From Candidatus Defluviicoccus seviourii (GTDB lineage Bacteria; Pseudomonadota; Alphaproteobacteria; Rhodospirillales; Defluviicoccaceae): a DNA stretch of 64,000 nt. The stretch spans positions 1-64,000 of the forward strand of contig UXAT02000023.1 in NCBI GenBank assembly GCA_900609035.2, written 5' to 3'. The translations under genes and the position numbers were made by a program. This document shows, in pieces, positions 9,678-17,171 of the stretch. The notes under the pieces are model-generated. The model was not told the origin of the DNA and made no database searches. It saw nothing but the letters and a program-made list of their open reading frames with translations. Every line of letters starts with the position of its first letter. The stretch's first letter is position 1.

Positions 9678-10519
9678 TCATCCGCTGATAAGCAGAGTCT
9701 CGTGTGCATTTGAGCCCATTGGGCTCGGTGGAGCAACGGGACGAGGCGCGAAGGCCCCCATAGACCGCAGGGCTCCGTCCCGCTGCGTGCCGGGACCGCT
9801 GAGCTTGGCGTAGAGAGCGGGCGGAAGATCGCCGGTTCCGCTGTGAGGCCGGAGGGTGTTGTAATCGTCTTTCCAGCGCGCAAGCGCCTGGCGGGCATGA
9901 TCGAGCGAGGAGAAGATCGTCTCGTTGAGCAACTCGTCCCGGAGCCAGCCGTTGGAGCTCTCGATGAAGGCGTTCTGCGTCGGCTTGCCGGGCGCGATGT
10001 AATGCCATTCGAGCTTTGTCTGCTGCGTCCAGCGCAGGATCGCCGTGCTGGTGAACCCCGTGCCATTGTCGCTGACGACAGACAGAGGCTTGCCACGCCG
10101 GTCGATGATGGCATCGAGTTCACGGCTGCCCCGCGTCCCCGATAGAGAGGTATCGGCCACCAGACCTAAGCACTCGCGCGTGAAGTCGTCGACGACGGCC
10201 AGGATGCGGAATCCTCGGCAATCGCTGAGTTGGATCGGACAGGAAGTCGAGCGACCAACGCTGGTTTTGTCCTTGCGGGAGCAAGAGGGGTGCCCGTGTT
10301 CCCAGGGCTCGCTTGCGGCCGCCGCGTCGGCGCACCATGAGCCGCTCCTCGCGATAGTGGCGGCGGAGCTTCTTGTGGTTCAGGTCGAAGCCGTCCCGCC
10401 GCGTCAGGATCAGCAGCCGGCGTTAGCCGAAGCGACGGCGCTGCGCGGCCAGCTCACGCAGCCGGGTCTGCAAGACGGCATCATCAGGCCCAACGCTGCG
10501 ATAGCGCATGCTCGTTCGA
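9678..10519 (-). pseudogene. IS3-family transposase OrfB, main part, disrupted
   Basis: This is the DDE integrase part of the IS3 transposase. It reads VVDDFTRECLGLVADTSLSG, then SDNGTGFTS and ESSNGWLRDELLNE, which carry the D, D and E positions, followed by RPHSGTGDLPP. It is broken three ways: separation from its first codons by the IS256 element, a TAA where the family has Tyr (FG-stop-RRLL near 10424), and a frameshift near 10230 in the SLDFLSD region. It has many relatives among IS407-group OrfB proteins. Confidence 0.85.
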
Positions 10520-10529
10520 AGGAGTATCG

Positions 10530-11817
10530 GGGACTTCGTGTTTGGGCCATGACGATGGAAACGGAGGAGGTATCGCATGGCACGACGCAAACAGCCTGTT
10601 ATCCCGGACGCGCTGCTCGATCAGTTGCTGGCGGGGACGGATGCGAAGACGGCGTTCGACAAAGATGGCCTGCTTGACGAGCTGAAGAAGGCTTTGGCCG
10701 AGCGGGCCTTGAACGCAGAGATGGATCATCATCTGGAGACCGGCGAGGAGGACGGCAACCGGCGCAACGGCTACGGCAAGAAGACGGTGCTGACCGGGAC
10801 GGGGAAGGTCGCGCTCGAAGTGCCGCGGGACCGGCTCGCGACCTTCGATCCGCAGTTGATCGCCAAGTATCAGCGGCGGTTTCCTGGCTTCGATGAGAAG
10901 ATCGTTTCGATGTACGCGCGAGGCATGAGCACACGGGAGATCCAGGGGCATCTGCGCGAGATCTATGGCCTTGACGTCTCCCCCGATCTGATCAGCGCCG
11001 TCACCGACGCGGTGCTGGAGGAGGTGACGGAGTGGCAGAACCGTCCCCTGGAAGCCCTCTACCCTTTGATTTTCTTCGATGCGATCCGAATCAAGGTGCG
11101 AGACGAAGGAACGGTCCGCAACAAGGCGGTCTACGTTGCCCTTGGCGTGCGGCCGGACGGGACGAAGGAAGTCCTGGGGCTTTGGATCGAGCAGAGCGAG
11201 GGCGCCAAGTTCTGGCTGCGGGTCATGAACGAACTGAAGAGCCGTGGCGTCGAGGACGTGCTGATCGCCGTCGTCGATGGCCTGAAAGGCTTTCCCGAGG
11301 CGATCACCGCGGTCTTTCCGCAAGCCCAGGTGCAGACCTGCGTCGTCCATCTGATCCGCCATTCGCTGGCCTTCGTCTCGTACAAGGACCGCAAATCGGT
11401 GGCGGCGGCGTTGAAGAACATCTACAAGGCGAAGGACGCGGATGCCGCCAAGGCCGCCCTTGAAGACTTTGCTGAAAGCCCTTGGGGCAGGAAATATCCA
11501 GCCATTGCTCAGTCCTGGCGGCGAAACTGGCCGGAGGTCATTCCCTTCTTTGCGTTTCCTGATGACGTCAGGCGGATTATTTACACCACGAACGCCATTG
11601 AAAGTCTGAATGCCAAGCTACGCCGGGCGGTCCGCTCTCGGGGACACTTTCCCACCGACGAGGCGGCGTTGAAGCTCCTGTTCCTGGTCTTGAACCTGGC
11701 GGCAAAGGAGTGGAAAATGCCGCCCAGGGAATGGGCAATGGCCAAGGCGCAGCTCGCTATCTTGTTCGAAGACCGCTTTACCCACGCGCTATGAAACCGG
11801 CCCGCGCACGAAATTCC
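10530..11817 (+). mobile_element. Intact IS256-family (mutator-like) insertion sequence
   Basis: The element is about 1.29 kb with a single transposase gene. Imperfect terminal inverted repeats of about 19 bp are visible: GGGACTTCGTGTTTGGGCC at 10530 and the reverse complement of GGAATTTCGTGCGCGGGCC ending at 11817 (14 of 19 match). The left boundary may extend outward a few bases, because the decayed copy near 1300 shares CGATACTCCT beyond the repeat. No clear 8-9 bp target duplication was found. Confidence 0.8.
10577..11794 (+). CDS. IS256-family transposase
   Basis: This 405-residue DDE transposase is of full family length. The start is ATG 10577 behind GGAGGAGGT. Recognisable segments are NRRNGYGKKTV, the first acidic region FFDAIRIKVRDEG, the second VVDGLKGFPEAI, CVVHLIRHSL, and the glutamate motif TTNAIESLNAKLRRAVRSRG. 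It appears undamaged and could be active. It is inserted in the OrfB of an older IS3 element and is the source of the deleted copy at 711-1300. Confidence 0.95.
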   Translation: MARRKQPVIPDALLDQLLAGTDAKTAFDKDGLLDELKKALAERALNAEMDHHLETGEEDGNRRNGYGKKTVLTGTGKVALEVPRDRLATFDPQLIAKYQRRFPGFDEKIVSMYARGMSTREIQGHLREIYGLDVSPDLISAVTDAVLEEVTEWQNRPLEALYPLIFFDAIRIKVRDEGTVRNKAVYVALGVRPDGTKEVLGLWIEQSEGAKFWLRVMNELKSRGVEDVLIAVVDGLKGFPEAITAVFPQAQVQTCVVHLIRHSLAFVSYKDRKSVAAALKNIYKAKDADAAKAALEDFAESPWGRKYPAIAQSWRRNWPEVIPFFAFPDDVRRIIYTTNAIESLNAKLRRAVRSRGHFPTDEAALKLLFLVLNLAAKEWKMPPREWAMAKAQLAILFEDRFTHAL

Positions 11818-11917
11818 TGACGGTCTCGTCGAAGGCGCCACCCCGAACCACGTCGCCGCTAGCTTACCTCGTAAGTTCCGCACAGGTAAGCCACGGCCTG
11901 CCGCCGGGCAGCGGGCG

Positions 11918-12190
11918 TCACCGTTTTTTTGAATTGAGCTCCTTCAGCATGACGTTGTCGAGCATCGCCTCGGCAAGAAGCTTCTTCAGTTTCGTGTTCT
12001 TATCCTCGAGCGTCTTCAGCAGCCGGGCCTCGGACACGTCGAGACCACCATACTTACCCTTCCACTTGTAGAAGGTCGCTCCCGAGATGCCGTGCTTGCG
12101 GCAGACATCCGCCGTCTTCGCCCCAGCCTCCTGCTCACGCGGGATCCCAATGATCTGCGCGTCCGTGAACTGTGACCGCTTCGTCGTCCA
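11918..12190 (-). pseudogene. IS3-family (IS407-like) OrfA, start lost
   Basis: The frame reads KRSQFTDAQIIGIPREQEAG, then VCRKHGISGATFYKWKGKYG and SEARLLKTLEDKNTKLKKLL, the helix-turn-helix and leucine-zipper parts of an IS407-type OrfA. No in-frame ATG stands before KRSQF, because the preceding bases read GWTT, so the start seems lost. The first codons of OrfB (VTPAARRQAVAYLCGTYEVS) begin at GTG 11921, overlap the OrfA stop and end in TAG at 11859, next to the IS256 insertion. Confidence 0.8.
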
Positions 12191-12248
12191 TCCCCTTCAA
12201 GGTGACGGACGCTACTCATTCGTGGAGGAACTTCAGGCGCACAGGTCA

Positions 12249-12431
12249 AACGCCTCAGCGGAGAGATCAAGCGCCACACCGTGGTGGTTGGACTGCGTCG
12301 ACCTACGCCGTCTTCGCCGGCAGTCCTGCTTGCTCCCCAATGAGGCTGCCAATGCCCATCTCATCGCCCCCCTACTGCTCGAGCTAGAAGTTGAGTCGAC
12401 CGTTCAAGGGGCCCAATACTTGGCTCTGTAG
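12249..12431 (+). pseudogene. C-terminal remnant of another IS256/mutator-family transposase
   Basis: Directly after the IS3 end the plus strand reads KRLSGEIKRHTVVVGL and, after a frameshift, LLPNEAANAHLIAPLLLE and VQGAQYLAL before a stop. This matches the usual family ending (RLNGEIKRRT..VGIFPNEAA..RL.GA.LLEQ...). It differs from the intact IS256 transposase here, so it is a separate older element cut by the IS3 insertion. Its upstream part is not recognisable on the left side of the IS3 element. Confidence 0.6.
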
Positions 12432-12560
12432 ACTATCGCGCCCTTACACGATGATCCCGCCCTAATACTGCAAATCGCCGCCGCATGAACAATAGGCGGC
12501 CCAACCCGCTAGCGAGATCGAAACCACGATCTCCAATACCCCTGTCCACCTCGTAACTCT

Positions 12561-12637
12561 TGGTAGCGGAGGAGGGACTCGAACCCCCGACACGCGGATT
12601 ATGATTCCGCTGCTCTAACCAGCTGAGCTACTCCGCC
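12561..12637 (-). tRNA. tRNA-Met (anticodon CAU)
   Basis: The minus strand folds as a full cloverleaf with acceptor GGCGGAG/CTCCGCT, D-arm AGCTCAGCTGGTTAGAGCA, anticodon stem GCGGA/TCCGC around loop ATCATAA (CAT), T-arm GGGGGTTCGAGTCCC and an encoded CCA end. A CAU anticodon could also mark an isoleucine tRNA modified at C34, but the sequence resembles alphaproteobacterial elongator tRNA-Met. It marks the boundary between the IS-rich segment and the PHA cluster. Confidence 0.93.
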
Positions 12638-12848
12638 CCATTGGGGCACAGCACCGCATGCGCCAAGAGACGCGTGGCGCCGCCCGGGACCACGCGCGTC
12701 ATTAGGTCGCTTGCGGCACGCTGTCAAGCCCGCGGCCTGCCTTGACATTGGACCGCCCAGCCCCGATGCTGCACCGCCACAATCACAACTTCAAGGGTCG
12801 CCGCCCGCAAGCCCGCGGGCGGAGCGAACGGGCAGAAGGGCGGGAAAG

Positions 12849-13289
12849 ATGATCGACAAGAAGCACATCGGCCGAACGACGGCGCCGCAGACGTTCGACG
12901 TCGAGAAGGGCCGGCTCAAGTTTTTCGCCAAGGCGATCGGCGAGAAAAATCCGATCTACAGCGACGAAGCCGCCGCCCAGGCGGCCGGCTACAAGACCAT
13001 CCCGGCGCCGCCGACCTTCGGCTTCTGCCTCGAGATGGAGAGTAATTCGCTCTGGGACAACATCGCCGCCATGGGCGTGCCGGTCGGCAAGATCCTGCAC
13101 GGCTCGCAGAGCTTCAAGTATCACGCCCCCATCTACGCCGGCGACAAGATCACCTTCGTGACCAAGGTCTCCGACATCGTCGATAAGAAGGGCGGAAAGA
13201 TGGAATTCATTACGGAGGACTCCACCGGTACCAACCAGGACGGCGTGCTGGTCTGCGAGCTGCAGCGCGTCATCGTTGTGCTGAACTAA
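12849..13289 (+). CDS. MaoC-family dehydratase, FAS1-like N-terminal type
   Basis: This 146-residue single hot-dog domain is related to the N-terminal half of two-domain enoyl-CoA hydratases. It has FDVEKGRLKFFAKAIGEKNP at the start of the domain, the hydrophobic helix with PAPPTFGFCLE, and ends with strands KITFVTKVSDIV and GVLVCELQRVIV. It lacks the catalytic D-x(4)-H motif, which its neighbour at 13307 supplies. The two are separated by 17 bp with a GAGGAGG site between, so they are co-translated and probably form a heterodimeric R-specific hydratase. Confidence 0.85.
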   Translation: MIDKKHIGRTTAPQTFDVEKGRLKFFAKAIGEKNPIYSDEAAAQAAGYKTIPAPPTFGFCLEMESNSLWDNIAAMGVPVGKILHGSQSFKYHAPIYAGDKITFVTKVSDIVDKKGGKMEFITEDSTGTNQDGVLVCELQRVIVVLN

Positions 13290-13306
13290 GGCGAGGAGGA
13301 ACACCG

Positions 13307-13726
13307 ATGAGCACGCCCAAGTTCGACTCCGTCGCCGTCGGCGACCAGCCGATCCGTCTCGAGGCCGACCCGATTTCGCGCACCACACTGGCTCTCTATG
13401 CTGGTGCCTCGGGCGATCACAACCCAATGCATATTGACATCGACTACGCCAAGGCCGCGGGCCAGAGCGATGTTTTCGCTCATGGCATGCTGTCGATGGC
13501 CTTTCTCGGCCGTGCCGTCACGGACTGGGTGCCGCAAACTGCGATCCGCAGTTTCTTCACCCGCTTCACAGCGATCACCCGCGTCGGCGAAAAGATCATT
13601 GTCACTGGCAAGGTGGCGGAGAAGATGCAGTCGGGCGCCGAGAACTGCGTCAAGATCGAGCTCAGCGCAACGAACGAGAAGGGCGAAGCTAAGGCCAACG
13701 GCGAGGCAATCGTCGCGCTGGCGTAA
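13307..13726 (+). CDS. MaoC-family (R)-specific enoyl-CoA hydratase
   Basis: This 139-residue hot-dog enzyme carries the hydratase-2 motif YAGASGDHNPMHIDIDYAKA with the catalytic Asp and His (D, then H five residues on), followed by FAHGMLSMAFLGR. Enzymes of this class hydrate crotonyl- or longer enoyl-CoA to (R)-3-hydroxyacyl-CoA, the PHA synthase substrate. Its position beside a hydratase partner and upstream of phaE/phaC supports a role in feeding PHA synthesis (PhaJ-like), though fatty-acid or other acyl-CoA substrates remain possible. Confidence 0.85.
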   Translation: MSTPKFDSVAVGDQPIRLEADPISRTTLALYAGASGDHNPMHIDIDYAKAAGQSDVFAHGMLSMAFLGRAVTDWVPQTAIRSFFTRFTAITRVGEKIIVTGKVAEKMQSGAENCVKIELSATNEKGEAKANGEAIVALA

Positions 13727-14287
13727 AGCACGCGCCGTCTCTCTCCCCGTCCCGCCCCCTTCGGCTCTTCGACGTCCGAAGGGGGCCAGCGGTTGTTCGC
13801 GGGCACCCAGTTAACGGACGCCGCCCTGAAGGATGCTGAGTTGGCGGGCGCCCCGGCTGTTGCGCGCTGTCGTTGTTGTTGTCCTTGTACTTGCTGGTGG
13901 CGCACACTTTTGCCCCAGGCGCCTTCGCCCGGCGTACCTTCGCCAGCCATGCATCAACCTTCACGCTGCAATGCAACATCCGAAACTTGCAACGCTCTCG
14001 TTTTTGCTTTAGATTCATTAACGTGTTGGCTTTGTGCCGGTTGCGAATAGTTCGCACTGCCGTGGCCCGCTGGGGCGGCGGGGGAACGGAGTAGCTGTGC
14101 CCACAGCCGCGAGATTTCGCCTTCTGCGATGATAGAAGGGCGGCATTAAGAGCGTTTCGGTTGAGGTTGAATACGGGTCGTAAGGCTTTGGCCACAGCGC
14201 TCCCGGTGCCGCTCGCGTTGACCAGGTTAAGCCTCCGCGCTGCGGCGAGAGGCCTGCAGCATCCGGGCTGAGGAAGGGAGAGGTAAA
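13727..14287. other. 561-bp intergenic region before the PhaC-like gene
   Basis: No gene is supported here. The long minus-strand frames are compositional shadows without motifs. A possible sigma-70-type promoter is TTGCAA at 13987-13992 and TTAGAT at 14009-14014 with a 16-bp spacer. The sequence is locally AT-richer (13960-14040) than its surroundings. A ribosome binding site GGGAGAGG lies just before the GTG at 14288. The promoter is only a match by eye. Confidence 0.4.
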
Positions 14288-15754
14288 GTGTTGAATTTGG
14301 CAAAAGAAGCGCCAGAGGTCGCCAGCGGCTTCGGGCGGTACATGCTGGCGCTGATGCGTGCGACCAATCGGGAGATCACGGAGTTTTCCGACAGCTGTCT
14401 GATCGCGGCGCAGGTGTCGATGCAGGGTGCGCGGGACAATCCGCTCGATCTGATGCAGGCGCTTGAAGTCCTGCAGCATAACCAGGCGCTGATGACGAAA
14501 GGCATGCTGAGCGCCCAGGAAAAGATGATGGATTACGTCTTCGACCAAGTCGAAGAGGGCATGCAAGCGACCTTCAACACCCTTTTCAACGTCGAAGGTG
14601 AAAAGATCTCCGGCTACATCAATCGCGAAGCCGAGGTGATGGAGTCGGTCGCCAATTTCAACGAGCAGATCAACAAAATCAAAGACGAATTCGGCTTCCA
14701 TTTTAACACGGGCAACTACAAGCTTGTGCACGAGACGGATACATTCAAGATGTATCAGGTCTTGCCGCTCAAGGCCGGCGTCAAGGTCCGTGATGACGTC
14801 AAACCAATGCTGCTTGTCCCGCCGTACATGCTGGGCGTGCATATCCTCTCGTTCCTGCCGTATGAGAACAAGAGTTACGCACACTCCTTCGCCAATGAGG
14901 GTGTTCCGACCTATGTCCGCGTCGTGAAGGACATCATGACGGACGAGAAGGTTCAGCAGACGACGCCCGACTCCGACTGCCTGCAGACGGTCGAGCTGTG
15001 CAAGAAGCTGATGGAGATCCACGGCAAGAAGGCGGTCCTCAACGGCACCTGCCAGGGCGGCTACATCTGCCTGATGAACCTCCTGTCGGGCAAGTTCGAC
15101 GGCATCGTCGATACGCTCATCACCAACGTCGCGCCGATCGACGGCACCTACAGCGATGCCATCAGCGGCATGCCCCAGATGCACCATGACTTCATCACCA
15201 CCACGCTGCCGAGCGGCAACAAGGTGGCGAATGGTTATCTGTTGAGCCTCGGCATGCGCTTCGTCGCCATCGATCGCGAGACGCCGCTGGTCAAAGTGCT
15301 CGATCAAGCGTCCCTGCACCGGGCGACCGACGGCAATCCAGGTAAGACACCGGCCGCCCTCTTCCGGTGGCTGTTGAAAGAGCGCGTCCATCTGCCACTC
15401 GAAATCGCCAAGATGAGCTCGTGCACCTTCCAGCAGCCGATCGGCGCCGACGGCACGCTGCCGGTGCAACTGTTCGGCCAGCCGCTCAACGTGCAGAAGC
15501 TCGCCGATCTCAAGATCAAGTGGTACCAGAACTACGCCATCAAGGACGACCTGGTGACACCGCCCTGCGCAGTCGCAGCCAACAAATTCCTCGAGAAGTC
15601 CGACGTCGTCGAGTCGGTGGCTTTCCACGGCGGCCACGTCGCCATCCTCACCAGTCCGTACGCGAAGAAGGCGCCCGTGAACGGCACCTTCACCGACGCA
15701 ACCGGCAATAAGGTGCGCGGACCCGTCAAATTCATGCTCGACATGGCGTCCTGA
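14288..15754 (+). CDS. Divergent PhaC-like alpha/beta hydrolase with helical N-terminal domain
   Basis: Residues from about 160 form an alpha/beta-hydrolase domain of the PHA synthase type. The nucleophile elbow is GTCQGG with Cys255, followed by Asp420 (IKDDLVTPP) and His450 (HGGHVAILTSP), matching the Cys-Asp-His triad of PhaC by order and context. Residues 1-150 are a separate helical domain (many M, Q, E, with ALEVLQHNQALMTKGMLSAQ) resembling phasin or PhaE-like sequence. The protein has 488 residues, longer than class III PhaC (about 360). It starts at GTG 14288 behind GGGAGAGG and has its own terminator. It could be an accessory synthase, a PHA-mobilising enzyme or something else; the activity is not known from sequence. 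Confidence 0.7.
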   Translation: MLNLAKEAPEVASGFGRYMLALMRATNREITEFSDSCLIAAQVSMQGARDNPLDLMQALEVLQHNQALMTKGMLSAQEKMMDYVFDQVEEGMQATFNTLFNVEGEKISGYINREAEVMESVANFNEQINKIKDEFGFHFNTGNYKLVHETDTFKMYQVLPLKAGVKVRDDVKPMLLVPPYMLGVHILSFLPYENKSYAHSFANEGVPTYVRVVKDIMTDEKVQQTTPDSDCLQTVELCKKLMEIHGKKAVLNGTCQGGYICLMNLLSGKFDGIVDTLITNVAPIDGTYSDAISGMPQMHHDFITTTLPSGNKVANGYLLSLGMRFVAIDRETPLVKVLDQASLHRATDGNPGKTPAALFRWLLKERVHLPLEIAKMSSCTFQQPIGADGTLPVQLFGQPLNVQKLADLKIKWYQNYAIKDDLVTPPCAVAANKFLEKSDVVESVAFHGGHVAILTSPYAKKAPVNGTFTDATGNKVRGPVKFMLDMAS

Positions 15755-15789
15755 CGGCGCTTGCCGTTGCGTCCTGACGGCGCTTGCCG
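15746..15789 (+). repeat. Tandem 21-bp direct duplication across a stop codon
   Basis: The 21 bases covering the last Ser codon and TGA stop of the PhaC-like gene (15746-15766) are repeated exactly at 15769-15789 with a 2-bp gap. The second copy is untranslated. It is probably a recent slippage duplication and lies just before the terminator. Confidence 0.9.
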
Positions 15790-15800
15790 GCTATCAACGG

Positions 15801-15829
15801 AGAGGGCACCTCGGGTGCCCTCTTTTTTT
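15801..15829 (+). terminator. Rho-independent terminator after the PhaC-like gene
   Basis: A perfect GAGGGCACC / GGTGCCCTC stem with a TCG loop is followed by seven T residues. It separates the PhaC-like gene from phaE, so phaEC has its own promoter or depends on read-through. Confidence 0.93.
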
Positions 15830-16005
15830 GGTAGGTTTGAGCGAGAGAGTCGTTATAAATCGCGTCTCCCGCGCGCTTTCTGAATGCCTGAAAATCATGA
15901 CCCGACCGGGAGGCGGCGAGGCATCTGACGCGGATTGAGGCACCAGTCGCGGCATGTGCGCGATAGGTGTGATCGGGCCCAATGGCCAATTGGAGGAAGA
16001 CGAGA

Positions 16006-17115
16006 ATGGACTGGAGCGAGCAGACCAACAATCTGATGAAAGCGTGGACCGATGCCCAGACCAACCTGTGGTCAGGCTGGCTGGGCTGGGCCCAGAACGC
16101 GGCGGGGATGGCTCCTTCCCGGCCGATGTTCGACCCGTCCCAGTGGTTCAAGATGGGTGTGGATACATGGTCCAGCGGCGGCCCGACGGCGCAGCGTTTG
16201 GCGGGCAATATTTTCGGGACTCCGGATGTCATGTCCCGCTCGATCAGCCTGTTGATGAAGGCATGGCAGAGCGTTGCCCCGAAGATCGAACAGGGCCAAC
16301 CGTGGCGGCCCGACCTGCAGTCGCTGTTGTCGACATGGCAGCAGGAGATGGCGGCTCTGCCCGGCCGTCAGGCGGCGACGGCGAGCGAATTCGCCGAGCT
16401 GACAAAAACGCTGTTCGGTAATTGGTCGCCGATGACCGCGCCGTGGCTGTCGATGGTCAGCCAGGCGATGACGAGCGGTCACCCGGGCGCGGCGTTCATG
16501 TCGGGAACGGCTGGACTGAACCGCATGATGGGCTTTGAGGAAGGTGCCCTGCCGATGCTCACCGGCATCAGCGAAATGCCGCGGGCGACCGTTGTCCGGG
16601 AGAAGATGGGCAAGGTGCTGGGTGCCGTCGACGCGATGAACGACCTGCGCGGGGCGCAGAGCGGCTTTCATGCGGCGATCGCGGAAGCCATGGGCAAGGC
16701 GATCGAACGGACCATCGAGCACATCGCCAAGCTGGCCGAGAAAGGTGAGAAGATCACCTCCGTGCGCGATCTGATGCGGACCTGGTTTAGCGTCGCTGAC
16801 AGCACTTTGAACGAAGTTTTTACGACCGAGGATTTCCTCGCCAAGCAGGACAAGATGATTCAGGCGCTGATGACCTTCAAGGTCAAGCAGCGGGAAGCTC
16901 TTGAACTGATCTATGAGCAGATGGAAATCCCGACCCGCGGCGCCCTGGATGAGGCCTACCGCGATATTCAGGATCTCAAGCGCGAGGTCCGCAAGCTCCG
17001 AAAGGCTCTCAAGGACGCCACCGAGGGAACGGCAGCGGCCAAAGCACCTGCACGCAAAGCGGGCGGAAAAAAGGCAGAGGCACAGGATTCGGGCGCGGAA
17101 CAGGCCGGCGCTTGA
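16006..17115 (+). CDS. phaE: Class III PHA synthase subunit PhaE
   Basis: This is the non-catalytic partner of class III PHA synthase, which activates PhaC on the granule surface. The 369-residue protein starts MDWSEQTNNLMKAWTDAQTN at ATG 16006 with GGAGG eight bases upstream. It has the typical FAELTKTLFGNW and MGFEEGALPMLTGISEMPRA region, then helical segments ending in AYRDIQDLKREVRKLRKAL, a coiled coil, and an Ala/Lys-rich tail (AKAPARKAGGKKAEAQ). phaC follows after 56 bp. An upstream in-frame start at 15982 has no good ribosome site. Confidence 0.88.
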   Translation: MDWSEQTNNLMKAWTDAQTNLWSGWLGWAQNAAGMAPSRPMFDPSQWFKMGVDTWSSGGPTAQRLAGNIFGTPDVMSRSISLLMKAWQSVAPKIEQGQPWRPDLQSLLSTWQQEMAALPGRQAATASEFAELTKTLFGNWSPMTAPWLSMVSQAMTSGHPGAAFMSGTAGLNRMMGFEEGALPMLTGISEMPRATVVREKMGKVLGAVDAMNDLRGAQSGFHAAIAEAMGKAIERTIEHIAKLAEKGEKITSVRDLMRTWFSVADSTLNEVFTTEDFLAKQDKMIQALMTFKVKQREALELIYEQMEIPTRGALDEAYRDIQDLKREVRKLRKALKDATEGTAAAKAPARKAGGKKAEAQDSGAEQAGA

Positions 17116-17171
17116 GGTTTTCACGCCGCAACCGCTGAGGCGGTGAGGCGAGCAAAGGGAGACAGACGAGG

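Larger units (their letters stand above)
9660..12248 (-). mobile_element. IS3-family (IS407-like) element interrupted by an IS256-family element
   Basis: The ends are imperfect inverted repeats beginning TGACCTGTGC: plus strand at 9660, minus strand at 12248. OrfA and the first codons of OrfB lie at 11859-12190 and the rest of OrfB at 9678-10519, all on the minus strand. The IS256-family element at about 10530-11817 splits OrfB. OrfB also carries a stop and a frameshift, so the element is dead. No clear 4-bp target duplication is seen at its edges. Confidence 0.85.

Noticed and set aside
711-12248. Complete composite transposon carrying the exopolysaccharide genes
   Set aside because: The left copy is missing most of the IS and no target duplication is visible, so mobilisation as a unit is not supported.
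12561-12637. tRNA-Met as an integration site for the IS-rich segment
   Set aside because: No duplicated tRNA 3' end and no integrase gene were found in the window.
14018-15637. Long minus-strand open frame (539 codons) opposite the PhaC-like gene
   Set aside because: It is antisense to a gene with clear motifs, has no recognisable protein features and follows from high GC codon bias.
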